A stretch of DNA of 64,000 nt, taken from NCBI RefSeq assembly GCF_030272615.1, contig NC_081409.1, positions 240,587,832 to 240,651,831 of the forward strand, read 5' to 3'. Positions within the stretch are counted from its first letter, which is position 1. Each line of letters begins with the position of its first letter. Source of the DNA: Cryptomeria japonica. Its lineage: Eukaryota > Streptophyta > Pinopsida > Cupressales > Cupressaceae. This document shows positions 43,758 to 53,480 of the stretch, piece after piece. The translations under genes and the position numbers were made by a program. Below the pieces are notes generated by a model, which made no database searches, was not told the DNA's origin, and saw nothing but the letters and a program-made list of their open reading frames with translations.

Positions 43758-44969
43758 TGTCATGCCCCCTATAGCGAATACAAATCTGCAATAACCTGAT
43801 TAACAAAAGAGATAGAAGGACATTGCATGCATTTGGTTCAGCGATTGGTTAGGTATCATACCCGTGTTAAGGATAGAACAATGTGCAGTCACCACATGTT
43901 AAGGAAGAAAGCTGCAAGTGCGATTCATTAAGATAATGGATTAGACACCAAATGGTTTGTTAAGGCAACAAACTAGAAAAGAGCAGCGATTACGTTCTAA
44001 GAGGAGACGCCACCATTCAAGGGAAAGGGTCACCCCCAAATAACACATCCTTTCAGCAATGGGAGGAAGATATTAGAAGAGAGGATGGGATGATAGAGGA
44101 CGCCATCATCAATCATCCGAAACACACATCTGCAGAAACAACCATAGTCGATATCAGCAAATCATTAAATCAGTCCAGCAGACCGAACCCTTAAAAGAAG
44201 GTCAAATCCATTAAGCAGATCACACAGCAAAAGCATTTCCCATAAGATAGGGAACAGCAATCACAGAGGAAACCAGTCCAATTCATCACAGCAGAACTCT
44301 AATCATTTCAGATTATTATTATCGGATATATATTCAGTGGTATACTTGATATTTCTGCCAAATCATTGTCTTATATATGTATACATGTTGTTTATCCATA
44401 ATAAAGAATGTTAAAGTATATGTTCTTATTATAGAATATGAAATGTGCTTGATTGACTGAAACCCACCTTGTAGGAAGGGCCTGGGGTGTAAACAAAAGG
44501 GGTATACAAGGCTAAGTAAGTAGGCCATTCTAGAGTTGACCATAATGGCTCCTAGGACCAGAGCGCACCTACGTAGAGCACCAAGTAACCCACTTACGAA
44601 CCCCACCCAACTCCAAAAGATGGCAAGTGTCTTTAGGAGATGAGACATTGATGGGGAAAGTAGGTACAAGTCACCACGCAAACAAGAGGGCTGTGGTAGA
44701 CATCCATTCTTGAGCTCAGTGTAGGAATGGCTTCGAGCGGACCCATCACATCTCTTCCTCCAAACCCTTATGTGCTTGTGTAGTCTATGAATATGATGTA
44801 GTATGCCTAACCCCAATGTATGTGTTGTCTATGTCATGATTGCAAGGTCCAGATCCAGGATCACATTATTAAAGATAATATTTACTTGGTAAAATGTATC
44901 CCTAACCCTAATTTGTTGTAATTGTGATTTAGGGCAAGTTCTAGGGCAAATTAGGAAGGGACCATTACA
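43758..44969 (+). repeat. 5' LTR of the chromovirus
   Basis: It is 1,212 bp with TG...CA ends. A minus-strand ORF inside it (44816-44334) has a counterpart in the other LTR and is not a gene. Confidence 0.9.
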
Positions 44970-44971
44970 AT

Positions 44972-44985
44972 TGGTATCAAAGCAT
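44972..44985 (+). promoter_or_regulatory. Primer-binding site of the chromovirus
   Basis: TGGTATCAAAGCAT, complementary to the 3' end of initiator Met-tRNA with one change (TGGTATCAGAGC is the usual form). It lies two bases after the 5' LTR. Confidence 0.8.
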
Positions 44986-45014
44986 CTTTCCTACCATCTT
45001 GTGAAAGGTAGTTA

Positions 45015-46260
45015 ATGCAAACTAGCCAAAGGGCCCAAAGGGCTTTAGAAAGAGAAAGAAGAAAGCTTGCATCCGCCAACCATACTACACCAAGCAACAC
45101 CATGGGCAAACAAATGAGCAATGAGTTGAAGGCCTTCATGGAACAAACCACTCAAGCTCTCATGGAACAAACCACTCAAGCCCTCATGGAACAAAACATG
45201 AGGAATAAAAGAACCACCCAACTTCTCCTTCAATATGAGTACCAATAATTCTCCACCCAACCAAACCAATAGAAGGGAAAATAACTCTAACCACTTTGAG
45301 AATAATAATATCTCCCCAAGGGTATCCAACCCTAGGCCAACAAGACCTCCCTCCCTACCTAGGGAGAAACACGTGGAAGAGGAAGCAAATGTACCACCCA
45401 CAGATAATGTGGACGAAATAGTGGAAGCATACCATAGACTTGATCCCGAATCTAGGAGAAATGTCTCTTTTAAAGAAAATTGTGATGCCAAAATGAGAGT
45501 TGCTCCTAACAAGAAACGGAAAGGGCAACATAACAAAGACCTAAAGGAAAGGGTGAGTAAGATGACCCTTCCTAGCTTTGATGGATTGGGAAAATTCATG
45601 GCACATTCATAAGTCCAAAAGTTGGACACTTATCTTTCACTAAGCCCATGACAGAGGAAAATGCCATAAAATTTGTTGTGCTCCATTTGACAAGAATCGC
45701 CCATGAATGGTGGCACCATGGCCTCATTACCCAAGGTCATCAATACATAACCACTTATGACAAATTTAAACAAAAACTGATCAAAAGATTTGATCAAAGG
45801 TATCCAAAATGGTATTTCAAAGAATTGACTCAATTAAAGCAGCAAGGAACAGTGGAAGAATTTGCCACCGAATTCCAAAAGTTAGTGTCATGGTACCAAA
45901 AATCTCTCAAAGGAGACTCACTCACTTATTCATGGAGGGGTTCAAACTTCAGATATTCAATCAAGAGCATAATAAGTGCCCTAGACCCAACAAATCTAGA
46001 AGAGGGAATTCAGAAAGCAATGAAAGTTGAGACTAACCCATCAAAAGACAAGCCCAAAAGTTTTGCATCAAACACACACTCCAAGTACCCTCATAAAGAT
46101 GAAAGGCGTAAGAAGGAATTCTGAGGAAGACCATGCCTTCATTGTAATGAGAAATGGGAACGCGAACATTTATGTCAACAGCGAGATGACCTAAAAAGGA
46201 GGAATTTGTGCTTCAAGGGCAAAGAACCATGGGAACGTGGACACGTGGAAAGGGAGGCCG
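45015..46260 (+). pseudogene. gag with zinc knuckle (chromovirus)
   Basis: Successive open pieces 45015-45248, 45235-45612 and 45648-46124 give the gag polyprotein. The N-terminus has a duplicated 'MEQTTQAL' octapeptide. A basic linker follows, then the retrotransposon-gag capsid domain ('FVVLHLTRIAHEWWHHGL', 'FDQRYPKWYFKELTQLKQQG', 'VEEFATEFQKLV'). A zinc knuckle CLHCNEKWEREHLC (46134-46175) follows a stop. Its second copy is degenerate ('CFKGKEPWERGH'). Stops and frame shifts separate the pieces. Confidence 0.85.
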
Positions 46261-46349
46261 AGCCCATAAGATAGAAGCAACCACTGACAAGAGTATGTAA
46301 CTTTAGCCACCATCTCTCAAACTTCCAAGCATCATCCATTTCGAATTAA

Positions 46350-46762
46350 AAGCACCTCAAAGGGCATAAGGTCTCTCGTTCATCGTGGGGCATCCCACAA
46401 TTTTACTGATGAGAAATTAGTTGCAAGAATGAAAATTGGGAACCAAGAACTTTAAGGGATTTACAACAGCCACTACTATAGGAGCTATGGTTCAATTTAC
46501 TAAGATAGTTCCCCAACTAAAAATGACCTTAGGGAAACACCCCATTAAAAAAGATTTCTATGTGGTAAAATTAGATGCCAATGTAATATTAGGCACTCCT
46601 TGGATATACTCTGTAGGATGCTTCATGTTTGACCTCCCAAACTTTAAAATTCGTTTCCAACATAAGGGACAAGAAGTCACCTTGAAAGGGTTACCTGATG
46701 GATCCCCAAAAGTAGTCTCCTACAAAAGAATGGAAAGGATTCTTAGACATGGACAAGGATAG
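46350..46762 (+). pseudogene. Aspartic protease remnant (chromovirus)
   Basis: The expected DSGASHNF active site reads 'VHRGASHNFTDEKLV' at about 46360-46415: the catalytic Asp and the following Ser are replaced by His and Arg. After a stop near 46452 the downstream protease fold continues open at 46436-46762 ('DFYVVKLDANVILGTPWIYS'). The enzyme cannot be active. Confidence 0.8.
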
Positions 46763-46769
46763 TGGGCTG

Positions 46770-47640
46770 CACAATGTATGATCCTTGACAAGACCTCCAC
46801 CCATGGCAAAACAATTCACATTGACATCCAAGTATTTGATGATATTCCCCTAGGGCTACCCCAAAAAAGAGAATTTGAGCATACAATAGAATTGGAAGAG
46901 GGGGCAAAACCTGTAATCACCATGTCCTACCGACAACCTCGTAAATTCAAAAAAGAGATTGAAAAAACCATGAAGGAACTACTAGAAATGGGTCATATTC
47001 AACCTAGTTCCAATCATCATTCGTAATACTAGTCAAGAAAAAGGATGGTATCGTGAGAATGTGTATAGACAATAGGGCTTTGAACAAGAAAACAATCAAA
47101 AACCATTACCCTATACCAAGAATTGATGAGTTACTCAATGAACTCCATGGAGCTAGATACTTCTCCAAAATTGATTTGCAATCAGGGTATCACAAATAAG
47201 GATGAGGAAAGAAGACATTCCTAAAGCCGCTTTTTGGTGTCATTATGGGCACTTTGAGTTCTTAGTCCTACTTTTTGGACTAACAAATGCCCCAGCAACA
47301 TTTCAAATCATGTATCAATCATATATTCCGGGAACAACTAAGGAGGTTGCTACTCATATTTTTTGATGGCATTCTTATCTAGAGCGAAACATGGGAAGAG
47401 CATCTCTAACACACTAAGGAAATCCTAAAAATTTTGGAACAAGAATCCTTGTATGCTAAAGCTTCAAAATGTGAGTTTGGTCTGAAAGAAATCATTTACC
47501 TAGGTCACAAGATAAATGCGCAAGGGGTTAAGTGTAGATGAAGAAAAAATTAAAGTCATTGAGGAATGGACAAAACCCAAAACCCTAACACAACTAAGGG
47601 GCTTTGTGGGACTATGAAATTACTATAGATGCTTTGTCAA
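46770..47640 (+). pseudogene. Reverse transcriptase (chromovirus)
   Basis: The open start (46778-47026) reads 'VITMSYRQPRKFKKEIEKTM' and '[11 protein letters not shown]'. After a stop come '[20 protein letters not shown]', '[10 protein letters not shown]' and '[13 protein letters not shown]' (first Asp present). The active-site loop reads FFDG (about 47359-47370) instead of FFDD, so the second catalytic Asp of the pair is Gly. Several frame shifts follow before 'EIIYLGHKINAQG'. Clearly inactive. Confidence 0.85.
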
Positions 47641-48130
47641 AGGATTCTCCAAAATAGCAGCCCTCCACTAACAGACTTGACCAAAAGGGGGGCCTCTGTG
47701 TGGAGTGAAGTGTCTCAACAGGCTTTCAAAAGATTAAAAGAAGCAATGAGCTCATACCTTGTTTTAGCTATCCCTGATTTCACATTACCCTTCGAACTAC
47801 AATGTGATGCTTCTAGGGAAGGAATTGGAGCGGTCCTTATGCAAAATAACCATCCCATTGCATTTAAAAGTCACAAGCTCGCCGAGACTGAAAGGCACCA
47901 CTCAATCTATGATAAGGAGATGCTAGCTATCATGCACACCTTAGCCAAGTTTCGACAATATTTGGTTTGTGAGAAATTCAAAGTTAAGACTGATCACAAT
48001 AGCTTGAGGTTTTTTATGAATCAAAGAGACCTAAATGACAGACAACAAAAGTAGGTAAGCAAAAATATCAATATTGAGTACATAAAAGGGACAAATAATG
48101 TTGTAGCAGATGCTTTATCACGAGGACCCT
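47641..48130 (+). pseudogene. RNase H (chromovirus), best-preserved domain
   Basis: The open frame 47629-48054 contains 'LQCDASREGIGAVLMQ', 'YDKEMLAIMHTLAKFRQYL' and 'KVKTDHNSLRFF'. After one stop it continues with 'NINIEYIKGTNNVVADALSR'. All four acidic catalytic positions (D, E, D, D) are present. It ends near 48122 and is separated from integrase only by a short spacer. Confidence 0.85.
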
Positions 48131-49592
48131 ATTTGTACACCCTAACAAGCATTACCATAAAATGGAAGAATGATATCATTGCAGAATATGTCAAAGACCC
48201 ACAAGCTAATGGTATCCTTGAAGGAAGTTTACCCAATGAAGAGTACAGAGTAGTGGAAGAGCTTATCCTATATAAAAATAGGATATTCCTTGTGCCCAAC
48301 TCGAGAATGAAGGAAAAAATCCTTAGGGAATAGCACAACAACCCCTTAGTGGGCCACCAAGGGTACTATAAAACTTACAAACAAGTGCAGGAGAGATACT
48401 CTTGGAAAGCCTCAAGAAAGATGTCCTAAAGCATGTAACAAAATGCATGACCTGTCAAAAAAATAAATTGAGCAAAACCACCCAGTGGGTCTTCTACAAC
48501 CTTTGCCCATTCCAAATCAAAGATGGGAAAGCATCTCAATGGACTTCATAACAAGGTTACCTAAAGTTTAAGGGAAGGATTGCATTTATGTAGTAGTGGA
48601 TCAGCTCATCAAGTACACCCACTTCATAGCAATATCTACTAAGTATCGGGCTCCACAAATAGCGGAAGTATTCTTTAAGGAAATCTTCAGATTACATGGT
48701 CTTTCAAAAAACATTGTCAGCACCCAAGAAAGCCAAATCCTTAGCCTACTTTTGCAAGAGCTCTTCAAATTAGCAAGGACTGATCTTACACCCAGCATGT
48801 GTTATCCCCCAAACGGATGGGCAAACTGAAATTGTTAACAAGTGGATAGAGGGATACTTGAGGAATTATGTCACTGGCCAACAGAACGCATGGATAAAAT
48901 GGTTGCATCTTGGTGAATATTGCTATAACACCACTCATCACATGTCAATCAAGATGAGTCCATTCAAAACATTGTATGGTTACAAACCCACCTCCTTCGA
49001 AAGTTTGATTTCACAACAAAGCTAAGTACCAAGGGCAAAAGATTCCGTACAACAAAATATGGACGTTATGAATACCCTCAAAGACAACTTAAATCAAGCG
49101 CACAATCAACAAAAGATCTATGCTGATCGAAACCATACCGAGAGGACATTTGAAGTTAGAGAATTAGTATTCTTGTGGCTACAGCCATATAAGCAATCAT
49201 CCATCAAGGTAAGCAGAGAAGAAAAACTAAAACCCCAATTCTATGGGCCTTATAATATCCTAAAAAAGATTGGTGAACTAGCTTACAAATTGTAGTTGCC
49301 CAAGAACAACCGTATTCACAACACCTTTCACGTGTCAAAACTCAAGAAAGTGTTAGGCAACAAGTTGTCCCATGTGTAGAGTTACCCCTGCTTGACAACG
49401 AGGGTAAACTAATTTGGAACCTGAAGCAGTTTTCAATATGAGGGAAAAGCTATTAAGGAATAAGACTTTCCCTGAATCTTTTTATCAAATGGAAGGGTTT
49501 ACCTGAGCAGGAATGCTACGTGGGAAGGAGGAGATCTTCAACCATCCAAATCTGAAATTGCTCGAGGACAAGCAATCTTGAGGAGGGTAGAC
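48131..49592 (+). pseudogene. Integrase and chromodomain (chromovirus)
   Basis: The zinc-finger region 'HNNPLVGHQGYYKTYKQVQ' with 'CMTCQKNK' lies at about 48332-48465. In the core the first Asp is in 'VVVDQLIKYTHF'. The second is lost ('IVSTQESQIL', where IVSDRD.. is usual). Glu is present only in a shifted frame ('PQTDGQTEIVNKW', about 48812-48850). Downstream is the open 49059-49295 block (GPY motif region 'QFYGPYNILKKIGELAYKL'). A frame-shifted chromodomain follows at about 49488-49590 ('KWKGLPEQE', 'ATWEGGDL'), and then the tail 'LLEDKQS' right at the LTR. The chromodomain would target integration to marked chromatin. Confidence 0.85.
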
Positions 49593-50632
49593 CATCATGC
49601 CCCCTATAGCGAATACACGTCTGAATGAAATTAACGAAAGGAAAAGAAGGGCATCGCATGCATTTGGTTCAGTGATTGGTTAGGTATCATTACCGTGTTA
49701 AGGATAGAGAAAAGAGTAGTCACCACATGTTAAGGAAGAGAGCAGCAAGTGCAATCCATTAAGATAATGGATTAGACACCAAACGGTTTGTTAAGGCAAT
49801 AAACTAGTTAAGAGAAGCGATTAAGTTCTAAGAGGAGACACCACATTTCAAGAGAAAGGTTCACCCCCAAATAGCACATCCTTTCAGCGATGGGAGTAAG
49901 ATATAAGAAGAGAGGACGGGATGATAGAGGAGGCCATCATCAATCATCCAAAACACACATCTTCAGAAACAAAGTTGATATCAGCAAATCAGTCCATCAG
50001 ACCAAACCCTTTAAAGCAGGTCAAATCAATTAAGCAGATCACACAGCAAAAGCATTTCCCATAATATAGGGAGCAGCAATCACAAGGGAAACCAGTCCAA
50101 TTTATCACAGCAGAACTCCAATCATTTCAGATTATTATTATCAGATATATATTCAGTGGTATACTTAATATTTCTGCCAATCATTGACTTATATATGTAT
50201 ACATGTTTACGCATAATAAAGAATGTTTAAATATATGTTCTTATGATAGAATATGAAATGTGCTTGATTGATTGAAACCTAACTTTAGGAAGGGTCTGAG
50301 GTGTAAGCAAACAGGGTATAGAAGGCTAAGTAAGTAGGCTATTCTAGAGTTGACCACAGTGGCTCCTAGGATTAGAGGGCACTTACGTAGAGAGCTGAGT
50401 AACCCACTTACAACCCCCACCCAACTCCACAAGATAGCAAGTCTCTTTAGGAGATGAGACATTGATGGGGAAAGCAAGTACAAGCAGCCAAGCAAACAAG
50501 TGGGCTGTGGTAGACATCCACTCTTGGGCTTGGTGTAGAAATGGCTTCGGGCGGACCCATCATGTCTCTTCCTCCAAACCCTTATGTGCCTGCATAGTCT
50601 ATGAATGCGATGTAGTATGCCTAACCCCAATG

Positions 50633-50663
<31 letters not shown>

Positions 50664-50792
50664 TTGCATATTTGAATCCAAGGTCACATTATGAAAGATA
50701 ATATTTACTTGGTAAGATGTAACCCTGACCCTAATTTGTTATAATTGTGATTTAGGACAAGTACTAGGGCAAATTAGGAAGGGGACATTACA
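49593..50792 (+). repeat. 3' LTR of the chromovirus
   Basis: It is 1,200 bp. The starting TG has become CA. It contains a (TA)n run at about 50638-50662 that is absent from the 5' copy. Confidence 0.9.
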
Positions 50793-52227
50793 CACAATCA
50801 AGAGCAAAGACTAAACCATCTCCCAAAAATTCCACTAGAATGGGCAAGAGAAAATTGTGAACTCTTGTCATCTGTAACTTGTCTCGATATGCAATTTACG
50901 AAGACAATTTTCAAAGACAATCATCATAAATTCATAATAGTTATCAACTAGCTATCATGTTCATGTGGTAATACAATGTTGTACTCAATCTGTGTTCAAA
51001 TATAATTAAAAACAATTTGCCAACATTTTGTTAGCTCATTTGATACATTTTGTAACTGCATTTTGAATAAAATTTGTGGTTTATTAATCATAAGTATTTA
51101 TCTAAGTTTTCACAGTTTTATGGAGGATGTCCTCTTTGGCAGTTCTAGTGATAGCATCTTTCTTTCCTTTCTTCTAATTATGGTTTTAACTTTTGCATTT
51201 ATCTTTCTGAAGATTTGATATTTCTCACTCAATTTTGCTTATATTGATTTTCAAGGAAAATTGCAATAATTCCAAAGAATATAGTATGTTGAGAGCAAAC
51301 ATATAAGTCTTCAGTGTGCATGATGTTATGAATGAATCGTGAATTATTTTGTGTGAAACAAAATAAAAATTGATTTTATCAATATATAAACAAACAATGT
51401 TTGTCGTTTGTTGTGTGTTAATATGAATTGTTTAAAAGAATCATAAATTACTGGTAAAAGTTATCTCTAAGATCTAAACAACTATGACATGACAGAAGAC
51501 ATTTGCATTTTCCAGTTAAGCAAAGTTATGGAATGAACATAGAGTTTCAACTAAAAAGTGCCCAGCTGTTCATGAAATTTGTTACACCAAATTGGTCTTA
51601 AGTGTAGGACAAGCCACTGAGCAACATTGCAGATCCAAATAAAATGAAGAAAAATTGTAGATGATTTTCCCTGAAAAAAAAGCAGTTGCAAATTTTTGCC
51701 ACAAAAATACTAAAAAAGGGTATTAGATTAGGCCAGTATTTTCCTCAGAAATGGCCTAGCTATAGATAGTTAATTGTTTGCTTGAAGGCTAAACCAAATG
51801 AAGGACATTCTTCAATAGCAGACATGAGATTCAGAAATATAATGTATGCAAGAATTGAAATTTTCCAGGACTCTACATTACGTAAACATCTAAAAGCTTC
51901 TCAATCACACATTGTCTTCACTCAACTTGTTTAGAGCCTATTACAGAGCAGAATTATATTTGTAGCTATTATGGGGACATAATTGATAAAAAATTGTTGT
52001 TGTATTTACGAATGATCATGAAGATCATTATAAAGAATTACAAAGAAATACAAAATAGAAAGTTTCTAATAAGAAACTAAAATTACAATATATTACATTA
52101 TTGAGCATTAATAACTTACGAAAAGATAATATTAATAGTAGCAACTATGCAAAATTGCAAACTATCCTTTCAATTCAACAAGAAATAACATGATATTAAA
52201 CATTTCTTGAAAAAGACAAAAGAAAAC
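50793..52227. other. REV1 intron sequence, nothing recognised
   Basis: AT-rich. No element or coding block supported. Confidence 0.55.
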
Positions 52228-52345
52228 CTGATTTGAAGGTATGGTAAATCCATCCACGAAAATTGAAATACCACCAAATAAGCCATTGGAATTTCCGGTA
52301 CCAGATACATTTTCAGATGTGGAAGGCAAATCAGTGATTGCATCA
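52228..52345 (-). CDS. REV1: REV1 exon: entry into BRCT domain
   Basis: A 118-bp exon with acceptor TTGTATGCAG before 52345 and donor AATCAG|GTTTTC after 52228. Its first base completes an Asn codon (AA|T) with the previous exon. It reads DAITDLPSTSENVSGTGNSN and then GLFGGISIFVDGFTIPSNQ, ending in phase 0 so that ELRNYM of the exon at 33818 follows. 'IF.G(I/V)SIFVDGFT.PS.QEL' is the conserved start of the plant REV1 BRCT domain. The intron behind it is 18.4 kb and holds the chromovirus and other elements. Confidence 0.95.
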
Positions 52346-52458
52346 CTGCATACAAAAAAGAGATTGCCACAGTAAATTAAAAAGAACTAGCTATAATTTG
52401 GGACAGAACATCAAAAACTATAAATCAAAGTAAATCAAGTAAAATAAACTGGCCCTAC

Positions 52459-52527
52459 TTGGGTAAACTGTTTTCTGCTTCTGATTGAAATTGAAGCCTA
52501 AGCTTGCGTTCCTTCTCAGACATATAA
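52459..52527 (-). CDS. REV1: REV1 exon: region N-terminal to BRCT
   Basis: A 69-bp exon with acceptor GTCATTTCAG before 52527 and donor CCCAA|GTAGGG after 52459. One leading base completes a codon of an upstream exon, and two trailing bases (AA) join T of the next exon to make Asn. It encodes YMSEKERKLRLQFQSEAENS and LP, resembling the 'YM..K.RKL..QF..EAS' block of Arabidopsis REV1 as I remember it. The first Met here could serve as a start if no further coding exon exists. In Arabidopsis an N-terminal exon precedes this block, so one is expected to the right. Confidence 0.85.
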
Positions 52528-53055
52528 CTGAAATGACAATAACAATGAAAATATTAATATAATTTTACAGCTAAAATCAAGTGAAGTATATTATTTCATA
52601 ATAATATACACATCTGTCCAACTGTAACACGATAATTTTGTTTCATAATAAAAAGTATATTATTTCAGCTTAAGCTAAAAGATCAGCTGAGGCCTCAAAA
52701 TGTAAAAACTGAAACCTCTTAAAGCATGCCAGTCTACTAACTATAGCAATGCATTTTTTATCAATGACAGAACAGTAAGTTCTATTGGTATGACAAACAT
52801 GAAAATTACATTGTAGCTAATATTTTCCCATTAACAGTTGAATTCAGTTAAGACAAATAAACTAAAAGATAACAAAGTTTCCATTGCTTAAGACATATTT
52901 ATTCTATCAGAAAAATATAATTTCACTTGCTGCTAAAACTGCAAGTTATTTTCACAAAAAATCATAAGAAAAAATAAATTTAAAATTTAAAACAGTTCAT
53001 TTTCCCAGTTACAACAGAAATCATGGCGTTTACCTAAGTACATGATAGTATGGAC

Positions 53056-53480
53056 TGATGGAGATGCCAATAGGTGTCACACATCCATTCAGTTAATTAT
53101 ATTGGATAATGTGGATAACTTGTGTAAGTTATTAGTTTTGTTAATGAGTTGGTCTATGTTTGGTATCAGTAGTTTACCCCTCCATTAAATTATTATGAGG
53201 CGACCTAGATACAAAAGGTGAATATCATCTTAAGTGATATTTGAAGAGTATTGTATGTGTTTGAGATCTCATGTTGAGGATATAGCATGAGATGGCTTCT
53301 TACATCAAGAATATTGTATGGTGTTTGCCTACCTAAAGAGTTTATTCTTTTCTGAGTATATTGGATATAGGGCATCTTGAGACACAAACATCTTCTGCGT
53401 TATGTACGATTTATTTTATTCTACATATTATTGCTATTATCTCACACATTTCAAATATCATGTGTAGATCCTAACAAGTG
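53056..53480 (+). repeat. Degenerate copia LTR followed by a mutated primer site
   Basis: The segment from about TGTCACACATCC (53074) to GATCCTAACA (about 53475) is followed by AGTGGGTATTACAGCATC. The latter looks like the common copia junction 'AACAAGTGGTATCAGAGCATC' with three changes. No gag could be read behind it. Limits are approximate. Confidence 0.35.

Larger units (their letters stand above)
43758..50792 (+). mobile_element. Chromovirus-type Ty3/gypsy retrotransposon, full-length but inactive
   Basis: The 5' LTR is 43758-44969 and the 3' LTR 49593-50792, with starts TGTCATGCCCCC / (CA)TCATGCCCCC and ends CCATTACA / GGACATTACA. CACAA occurs at both outer flanks, with one extra A on the left, so the target duplication is nearly perfect. 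The primer site TTGGTATCAAAGC follows the 5' LTR. The order gag, zinc knuckle, protease, RT, RNase H, integrase and chromodomain is the chromovirus layout. All genes are broken, and key residues are lost in protease, RT and integrase. It sits in the 18.4-kb REV1 intron, antisense to the gene. Confidence 0.92.

Noticed and set aside
44334-44816. 160-codon minus-strand ORF, with a similar ORF at 50241-50687
   Set aside because: The two lie at the same place in the two LTRs of the chromovirus; similarity comes from the repeat, not from coding constraint.
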